From an uncultured bacterium (GTDB lineage: Bacteria > Bdellovibrionota_C > UBA2361 > SZUA-149 > CALKYB01): DNA of 10,884 nt. The notes under the pieces are model-generated. The model did no database searches and was not told where the DNA came from. It saw only the letters and a program-made list of their open reading frames with translations. The number at the start of each line of letters is the position of its first letter. Positions within the stretch are counted from its first letter, which is position 1. Of this stretch, positions 5,746 to 10,884 are shown one piece after another. Both the position numbers and the translations under genes were made by a program. The stretch covers positions 1 to 10,884 of the forward strand of contig CALIEE010000139.1 of NCBI GenBank assembly GCA_938022485.1. The letters run 5' to 3'.

Positions 5746-6017
5746 GTGAGAATCTCTTGCTTGGCATATCAAGCATTCCCATGAGAAGCCTTACTTTGGT
5801 AATGAAGCCAATATTTCGTCTTCTTGGCGGAGGTCTTTTTTAATCGCCGGCGACCAGCAATGTATTGAATCTCTAGGCCTAAATTTTCACCATTCATGCT
5901 TGTTGATAAGCAGCTCTAAATTGTTTAAAACCGCTTGCAGATCTTTTGTGTCGAATGAGGATTTCAATCATTCCTTTTAGAAAAAATTTAGTTAATTAAA
6001 ACCCGGCGGTGGCGACT
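5746..6017 (+). promoter_or_regulatory. acnA upstream region with candidate promoter
   Basis: About 270 bp between the transporter and acnA with no supported gene. It contains a perfect hairpin TGCTTG-GCATAT-CAAGCA (5758-5775) 12 nt after the transporter stop, without a T-run. A promoter-like pair follows: TTGATA (5903-5908, five of six) and TAAAAC (5926-5931, four of six), 17 bp apart. A dyad GAATGA-N9-TCATTC (5953-5973) lies downstream of that promoter, in the presumed leader. I saw no Fur-type operator here. Confidence 0.3.
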
Positions 6018-8711
6018 ATGTCAGATAACTTTGGTTCAAAAAAAGAAATTACTGATAGCTCTGGAAATAAGCTTTCCTATTACTCTCTCGAGGCATTGGA
6101 GAAAGCGGGGCTGGGGCAAATGTCCAGGCTACCTTTCACTGTAAGAGTTTTGATTGAGTCTGTGCTTCGTAACCAAGATGGTTTTGCCTTCACCGAAGAC
6201 CCATTAAAGGACTTGGCCAATTGGCAACCAGGCGGTGAAAGGAAAGAAATGCCTTACAAACCGGCTCGAGTGGTCTTGCAGGATTTTACTGGGGTTCCAG
6301 CTTTAGTTGACTTGGCGGCAATGAGAGACGCCATGAAGGAGCTTGGAGGCGACCCTTCAAAGATTAACCCTTTAGTTAGATGCGATTTGGTTATTGACCA
6401 CTCAGTTCAGGTGGACCATTTCGGAAAGAAAGATGCTCTTGGTTTAAACGAAAAGATTGAATTTCGCAGAAACAAAGAGCGTTATGAATTTCTTAAATGG
6501 GGGCAACAAGCATTCAAAAATTTCAAAGTAGTACCTCCTTCAACTGGAATTGTGCATCAAGTTAACCTTGAGTACCTTTCAGGCGGTGTTTTTATAGATC
6601 GTGATAAAGGTTTTGTTTGCCCTGATAGTTGTGTGGGTACCGACTCCCATACAACTATGGTTAATGGTTTAGGTGTTTTAGCTTGGGGAGTTGGCGGAAT
6701 TGAGGCAGAAGCGGTGATGCTTGATCAGCCGATCTACATGTTAGTTCCAGATGTTGTTGGTTTTAAACTTACCGGCAAACTAGCTGAAGGAACAACTGCC
6801 ACCGACCTGGTTCTTCGAATTACCGAGATGTGTCGCGAAATTGGAGTGGTTGGAAAGTTTGTTGAGTTTTTTGGTGAAGGCCTTGAAACTCTTAGTGTTG
6901 CTGATAGAGCAACAATTGGAAACATGGCTCCAGAACAAGGCAGTACTGTAAGTTTCTTCCCCATTGATGATGCTGCTATTAAATACCTAAAATTAACAGG
7001 TCGTTCAGATGAGATGATCGATCTCACCGAGCGCTACTGTAAAGAGCAGGGTCTTTATAGAACAGCTGGGACTCCTGACCCTGAATTCACAGAGGTTGTT
7101 GAGCTTGATATCAGCACAGTTGAGCCAGCAATTGCCGGTCCTAAACGACCGCACGATAGAATTCCACTAAGCAAAGTAGGTCCTACTTACCAGAAAACTC
7201 TTACTGATCCGGTTGGTCCAAAGGGGATTGGCCTTGAAAAAGGACAACTGGAGAACAGTGCTGAAGTTAAGTTAAATGGAACTTCAGATGAACTTCGTCA
7301 TGGGGCCGTGGTTATTGCTGCCATTACTTCTTGCACCAATACCAGTAACCCTTCTGTGATGATTGGGGCCGGATTGGTGGCAAAAAAGGCTCTGGAGAAA
7401 GGCTTAACAGTTCCTAAGTTTGTTAAAACTTCACTCGCTCCTGGTTCAACAGTAGTGACTGAGTATCTCAACAAAGCGAACCTGACAGAATCTTTTGATG
7501 CCCTAGGGTTCCATACGGTGGGTTATGGATGTACTACTTGTATTGGTAACTCCGGACCACTGCATGATGAAGTAGAGTCTGCAATTAAAGATAGCGATTT
7601 GGTTGTTTCGGCTGTTCTTTCTGGAAATAGAAACTTTGAAGGTCGAGTTCACCCATTAACCAGAACTAACTATCTTGCTTCTCCGCCTTTGGTCGTAGCC
7701 TATGCGCTAGCAGGGTCTACTGCTGTAGATATTACCAAGGACTCACTTGGAAAAGGTAAAGATGGCGAAGAAGTTTACTTAAAAGACATCTGGCCGACGG
7801 CTCAAGAGGTTCAAGATTTAGTAGATAGCTCCGTCAATGCCGAGATGTTTAAGTTAAAATACGGGGATGTTTTCAGCGGTTCAGCAGCTTGGAAGAATAT
7901 TGATGCCGCTTCCACTGAACTTTATCCGTGGGATGAAAATTCAACCTATATTCAACTTCCACCATTCTTTTCTGGAATTAGAATGGAAGAAGAGTCTATT
8001 GAAGCAATCAAAGGTGCCAAATTAATCGGTCTCTTCGGTGACTCTGTCACTACTGACCATATTTCGCCGGCGGGTGCGATAGCGAAGGACTCGCCTGCGG
8101 CTGATTATTTGAGAGATCGGGAAGTAACTGAAGATGACTTCAATAGTTACGGATCAAGGAGAGGTAATGACCGAATAATGAAAAGGGGAACCTTTGCTAA
8201 CGTTCGGATCAGAAACCTTCTTACTCCAGAAAAGGTAGGTAACCACACAGTCTATCACCCAGAGAATAAAGAAATGACTTTCTTTGAAGCGGCTGAAAAG
8301 TATGAAGCTAGCAAGATCCCTTTGATGGTTGTTGCTGGTAAAGAATATGGCTCAGGGTCTTCACGAGACTGGGCAGCTAAGGGCCCTTACCTGCTTGGTG
8401 TTCAGGCGGTTATTGCAGAAACTTACGAAAGAATTCATCGTAGCAACTTAATAGGAATGGGAATTTTGCCCCTCCAGTTTAAAGACGGTGAGTCGGCCAG
8501 TACTTATGGCCTAACAGGTAATGAGAGCTTTGATGTTCATATCGATAACGATTTAAAGCCTCAGCAGCCTGTAAAAGTTACAGTGACAGATGACTCAGGT
8601 TCCCAAAAGGACTTAGAAGTGATGTGTAGAATAGATACTCCGGTAGAAATTCAGTACTATCGGGATGGAGGAATTTTGCGCACTGTACTCAAAAATTTGG
8701 CTCGCGCCTAG
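6018..8711 (+). CDS. acnA: Aconitate hydratase, AcnA/IRP1 type
   Basis: Interconverts citrate and isocitrate through cis-aconitate in the TCA cycle, using a [4Fe-4S] cluster; cytoplasmic. 897 aa from ATG 6018, matching the roughly 890 aa of AcnA. The whole length aligns by eye with E. coli AcnA. Landmarks are PARVVLQDFTGVPALVDLAAM near the N terminus, VGTDSHTTMVNGLGVLAWGVGGIEAEA, and the cluster cysteines C439 (TSCTNTSNPS), C505 and C508 (GCTTCIGNSGP). The swivel domain carries LFGDSVTTDHISPAGAI and GKEYGSGSSRDWAAKGP, with R783 and the preceding Ser in the substrate-binding position. Domain order (cluster core, linker, swivel) is normal and nothing is missing. GTG 6009 is in frame 9 nt earlier; ATG 6018 is preferred because GGTGG lies 5 nt before it. 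It has its own upstream region and is probably monocistronic. Confidence 0.97.
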   Translation: MSDNFGSKKEITDSSGNKLSYYSLEALEKAGLGQMSRLPFTVRVLIESVLRNQDGFAFTEDPLKDLANWQPGGERKEMPYKPARVVLQDFTGVPALVDLAAMRDAMKELGGDPSKINPLVRCDLVIDHSVQVDHFGKKDALGLNEKIEFRRNKERYEFLKWGQQAFKNFKVVPPSTGIVHQVNLEYLSGGVFIDRDKGFVCPDSCVGTDSHTTMVNGLGVLAWGVGGIEAEAVMLDQPIYMLVPDVVGFKLTGKLAEGTTATDLVLRITEMCREIGVVGKFVEFFGEGLETLSVADRATIGNMAPEQGSTVSFFPIDDAAIKYLKLTGRSDEMIDLTERYCKEQGLYRTAGTPDPEFTEVVELDISTVEPAIAGPKRPHDRIPLSKVGPTYQKTLTDPVGPKGIGLEKGQLENSAEVKLNGTSDELRHGAVVIAAITSCTNTSNPSVMIGAGLVAKKALEKGLTVPKFVKTSLAPGSTVVTEYLNKANLTESFDALGFHTVGYGCTTCIGNSGPLHDEVESAIKDSDLVVSAVLSGNRNFEGRVHPLTRTNYLASPPLVVAYALAGSTAVDITKDSLGKGKDGEEVYLKDIWPTAQEVQDLVDSSVNAEMFKLKYGDVFSGSAAWKNIDAASTELYPWDENSTYIQLPPFFSGIRMEEESIEAIKGAKLIGLFGDSVTTDHISPAGAIAKDSPAADYLRDREVTEDDFNSYGSRRGNDRIMKRGTFANVRIRNLLTPEKVGNHTVYHPENKEMTFFEAAEKYEASKIPLMVVAGKEYGSGSSRDWAAKGPYLLGVQAVIAETYERIHRSNLIGMGILPLQFKDGESASTYGLTGNESFDVHIDNDLKPQQPVKVTVTDDSGSQKDLEVMCRIDTPVEIQYYRDGGILRTVLKNLARA

Positions 8712-8853
8712 TTTCTGAATCAAGTAGTATTGCTGTTTGTTAATAGTCGGATTTTTGTCGGCATCTTTTTTCGGGAAAGCTTTGCAGTTGCAACCTGGAG
8801 CTGGCGCTAAAAACAACAATCCTTGTTTATCCGTTAGATTAGGAGAATTTATT

Positions 8854-9717
8854 GTGAAGCTTAAAAGTATATCACTCTTACTAGCAGTCCCACTTTGGTT
8901 GGGATCATCTTCGGCTTTCGCTCAAGGTGAAGCTGCCGCTCAAATCGCTGATGCACCGGCTTGTGACTGCCCTGCACCCAAAAACCCAGAAGATTGGGGA
9001 ACAAGTCTGGCTCTTGGTTTTACTCTAACTGAGGGTAACAGTAATACTCTTCTTCTGACTTCGGCGCTTACTGCATCGAGAGAAAAGGATGGTAATCTTT
9101 GGGACTTGAGACTTGCTGGTGCCTACGGTGAGAATGATGTCGACTCTACAGTGACTGATGCTGACGGTAATGAAACTACTACAACTGAAAGTCAACAATC
9201 TGTCGGTGAAATTGCTGCTCTTGCTAAATATGGAAGACTTCTTTCTGAGAGAGCTTACGTCGGAGCCCAAGCGGATTTCTTGCACGATGCTCTTCAAGAC
9301 ATTAAATATCGAGTAACATTAGGTGTGCCTTTTGGTTACTTCTTGATTAAAGATGACAACTTGAGACTCAACGTTGAAGCTGGTCCTTCTTACACCTTCA
9401 GTAAAATTGGGCAGGATGAGCTCAACTCAGCGGGTTGGTTTGTAAGTCAAAGACTAGAGTGGGACATTAGCGAAACAGCAAAGTTCTTTGAGCAAGTTAC
9501 ATATAACGGCTCTTTTGAAGGTGATGACCTAGAAGATGGCAGAAGTTTTTCTGCTAGCGACAACTACTACGTAGTAGCTGAAGCTGGTCTTGAAGCGGCT
9601 CTTTCTTCAAACATGAGCCTTGTTGTTTCTGTTAGAGATGACTACATCAACATTGTTGACCCAGAAAATGAGAGAAACGACCTTTCTGTGGTTACAGCAA
9701 TTAAAGTTGCTCTCTAG
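8854..9717 (+). CDS. DUF481-family outer-membrane beta-barrel protein
   Basis: 287 aa from GTG 8854, supported by AGGAG (8841-8845) 8 nt upstream. The frame is open about 39 codons further back, but the GTG puts a clean Sec signal peptide at the N terminus: MKLKS, a hydrophobic core, then cleavage after AFA (residue 23). The mature protein begins with a short linker carrying a CxC pair (PACDCPAP, C37/C39). From WGTSLALGFTLTEGNSNT the sequence is a run of amphipathic beta-strands with alternating hydrophobic residues and acidic turns. It fits DUF481 (YdiY-like), including KYGRLLSERAYVGAQADFLHD and the R-x-x-x-G-x-x-x-G-Y-like RVTLGVPFGYFLI. It ends in hydrophobic VVTAIKVAL. The C-terminal residue is Leu, not the usual Phe/Trp of barrel assembly signals. 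The role of the family is unknown. Its likely terminator lies inside the start of rarA, 14 bp downstream. Confidence 0.82.
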   Translation: MKLKSISLLLAVPLWLGSSSAFAQGEAAAQIADAPACDCPAPKNPEDWGTSLALGFTLTEGNSNTLLLTSALTASREKDGNLWDLRLAGAYGENDVDSTVTDADGNETTTTESQQSVGEIAALAKYGRLLSERAYVGAQADFLHDALQDIKYRVTLGVPFGYFLIKDDNLRLNVEAGPSYTFSKIGQDELNSAGWFVSQRLEWDISETAKFFEQVTYNGSFEGDDLEDGRSFSASDNYYVVAEAGLEAALSSNMSLVVSVRDDYINIVDPENERNDLSVVTAIKVAL

Positions 9718-9731
9718 AAAAGTTTTCTGAG

Positions 9732-10884
9732 ATGGCTAGTAGTAAGACATCTCAAGCAAAACTTTTTGAAAGCCCGGTTGAGGAGGAATCCTCGCCGGGC
9801 TTTTTAGTTTCTGGGGCGGTAGAGTCTGGCTCAGCTCCCCTAGCTGAGCGAATGCGTCCACGAACCTTGGACGAAATAGTGGGTCAGGAATCTGTTGTTG
9901 GCCCCAACTCTCCCTTTGGAAAGATTTTAAGAAGTCCTGAGGCAGTGATTCCTTCAGTCGTCCTAGTAGGGCCTCCGGGAACTGGAAAGACAACGATAGC
10001 TCGAGTTATCTCAGAGCAAAGCAATTTCTCATTTGTAAGGCTCAGCGGTGTTCTTGACGGTGTTAAAGAGCTTAGAGCTGCTGTTGAAAAAGCCGAAAGT
10101 GAAATGCGGACTAAGGGCCGAAAGACTTTGGCTCTGGTTGATGAAATTCACCGCTTTAATAAGTCCCAACAGGACGCTTTTTTGCCTCATGTTGAAAGTG
10201 GTTTGCTAACTATTGTTGGTCAAACAACAGAGAACGTCAGTTTTAGGTTGAGAAATGCTCTACTGAGTCGATGTAGAGTTTTGACCTTAGAGCAAGTTCC
10301 ACAGACTGCCATTGAAGAGATTTTACTGAGAGCTTTGTCAGATCAAGAGAGAGGTTTAGGAGAATGGGGGCTTGAGATTGAGCCTGCTGCCCTAGAGTTC
10401 ATTGCGAAAATGTCGGGTGGAGATGCGAGAAAGGCCCTGACCACTTTAGAATGGGCTGCTGTAGTGACAAGATCTGACCAGCAGAATCTGATTACTAATG
10501 AAATAGCCTTGTCTGCTGCAGGGGATCAGCCTCAACGTTTTGACCAAGACGGTGACTATCATTACGATAATATCTCGGCATTTATAAAGAGCATGAGAGG
10601 TAGTGACCCGGATGCTTCTCTCTACTACATGGTTAAGGCCTTGGAGGCTGGTGAAGATCCTCATTTCTTAACTCGGAGAATGATTATTTTTGCCTCTGAA
10701 GATTGTGGTTGTGACCCCCGAGCTCTGCAAGTGGCCTTGAGTTGTGACCAAGCCGTTGAGAGAATCGGTCTGCCAGAGGGAAGAATTCCCATGGCTCAGT
10801 CAGCCGTTTATTTGGCCTGTGCTAGCAAATCTAATGCTTCCTACAAAGCCCTTAGGAAAGTAGAGCAAATAGTACGAGACAATC
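9732..10884 (+). CDS. rarA: RarA/MgsA replication-associated recombination ATPase, 3'-truncated by window edge
   Basis: A AAA+ ATPase of the clamp-loader-related RarA (MgsA/WRNIP1) family, acting at stalled replication forks. 384 residues are visible and the frame is open to the window end; the family is usually about 430-450 aa. Motifs: PLAERMRPRTLDEIVGQ (36-52), Walker A GPPGTGKT (80-87), Walker B LVDEIH (135-140) with RFNKSQQDAFLPH after it, sensor 1 GQTTENVSF (163-171, usually GATTENPSF), arginine finger SR (R180), sensor 2 GDARKAL (230-236). YDNISAFIKSMRGSDPDA and AQSAVYLACASKSN mark the tetramerisation region. Oddities: SEDCGCDPRA (322-331) is one residue shorter than the usual SEDxGxADPRA. 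The N-terminal extension before PLAERM is 35 residues, longer than in E. coli, and carries QAKLF (8-12), a candidate beta-clamp-binding motif. A complete intrinsic terminator lies inside the extension. The SD for ATG 9732 is weak, but no later start keeps the conserved core. Confidence 0.93.
   Translation, partial: MASSKTSQAKLFESPVEEESSPGFLVSGAVESGSAPLAERMRPRTLDEIVGQESVVGPNSPFGKILRSPEAVIPSVVLVGPPGTGKTTIARVISEQSNFSFVRLSGVLDGVKELRAAVEKAESEMRTKGRKTLALVDEIHRFNKSQQDAFLPHVESGLLTIVGQTTENVSFRLRNALLSRCRVLTLEQVPQTAIEEILLRALSDQERGLGEWGLEIEPAALEFIAKMSGGDARKALTTLEWAAVVTRSDQQNLITNEIALSAAGDQPQRFDQDGDYHYDNISAFIKSMRGSDPDASLYYMVKALEAGEDPHFLTRRMIIFASEDCGCDPRALQVALSCDQAVERIGLPEGRIPMAQSAVYLACASKSNASYKALRKVEQIVRDN
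9769..9805 (+). terminator. Strong intrinsic terminator inside the rarA 5' coding region
   Basis: AAAGCCCGG (9769-9777) pairs with CCGGGCTTT (9795-9803). Inside, GAGGA (9780-9784) pairs with TCCTC (9789-9793) around a GGAA (GNRA-type) loop, with only a small bulge and possible U-G pair between the two stems. It is followed directly by TTTTT (9801-9805). It lies 51 nt after the DUF481 stop, as expected for that gene's terminator, but is also codons 13-25 of rarA. Confidence 0.85.

Noticed and set aside
5807..5841. Terminator after the transporter gene (GCCAA/TTGGC followed by T6)
   Set aside because: The stem is only 5 bp with a 12-nt loop, and the T-run is separated from it by 7 nt.
5781..5843. 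20-codon frame (MRSLTLVMKPIFRLLGGGLF) upstream of acnA
   Set aside because: No SD precedes the ATG, it is short and there is no supporting context.
8737..8853. 39-codon N-terminal extension of the DUF481 protein
   Set aside because: GTG 8854 has AGGAG at 8 nt and starts directly at a canonical signal peptide.
1..10884. Mobile element, CRISPR array, toxin-antitoxin or defence island
   Set aside because: No transposase, integrase, spaced direct repeats, target-site duplications or defence-type proteins were seen; most genes are conserved housekeeping or envelope types.

Overview
The window looks like an ordinary chromosomal segment of a Gram-negative bacterium. The Gram-negative assignment rests on a phosphoheptose isomerase of the LPS-heptose pathway, a DUF481-type outer-membrane barrel with a signal peptide, and a probable lipoprotein. 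Moderate base composition, frequent TTG/GTG starts and the mix of families suggest a deltaproteobacterial-grade lineage (for example Bdellovibrionota, SAR324 or relatives). That placement is an inference with low confidence. There is no transposase, integrase, phage gene, CRISPR array, rRNA or tRNA, and I found no clear novel defence or biosynthetic system.

Layout, left to right. (1) The 3' part of an unrecognised gene on + ends at 968 and is followed by a hairpin with 11-bp arms. (2) A candidate promoter and a structured leader precede shikimate dehydrogenase (aroE, 1261-2097). (3) A Fur/Zur-family metalloregulator (2184-2651) follows, with a near-perfect palindromic operator overlapping its likely promoter. 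(4) Converging on it from the - strand is a probable two-gene unit: a MerR-like DNA-binding protein (3846-3337), then gmhA (3282-2713). (5) A divergent intergenic stretch of about 380 bp, rich in short dyads, separates the MerR-like gene from a probable lipoprotein of unknown function (4225-4887). (6) A TauE/SafE-family membrane transporter (4996-5745) and aconitase (acnA, 6018-8711) follow on +. (7) A DUF481 outer-membrane protein (8854-9717) and the 5' part of rarA (9732 to the window end) close the window.

The genes do not form one pathway: aromatic amino-acid synthesis, metal regulation, LPS precursor synthesis, anion export, the TCA cycle, envelope and replication-fork maintenance are all represented. 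Local regulation is the most informative part. The Fur-family gene has a candidate autoregulatory operator. The MerR-like gene faces a promoter-like element with a dyad beside the -10. The textbook intrinsic terminator expected after the DUF481 gene lies inside the first codons of rarA, which has no usable alternative start downstream of it that keeps the conserved N-terminal core.
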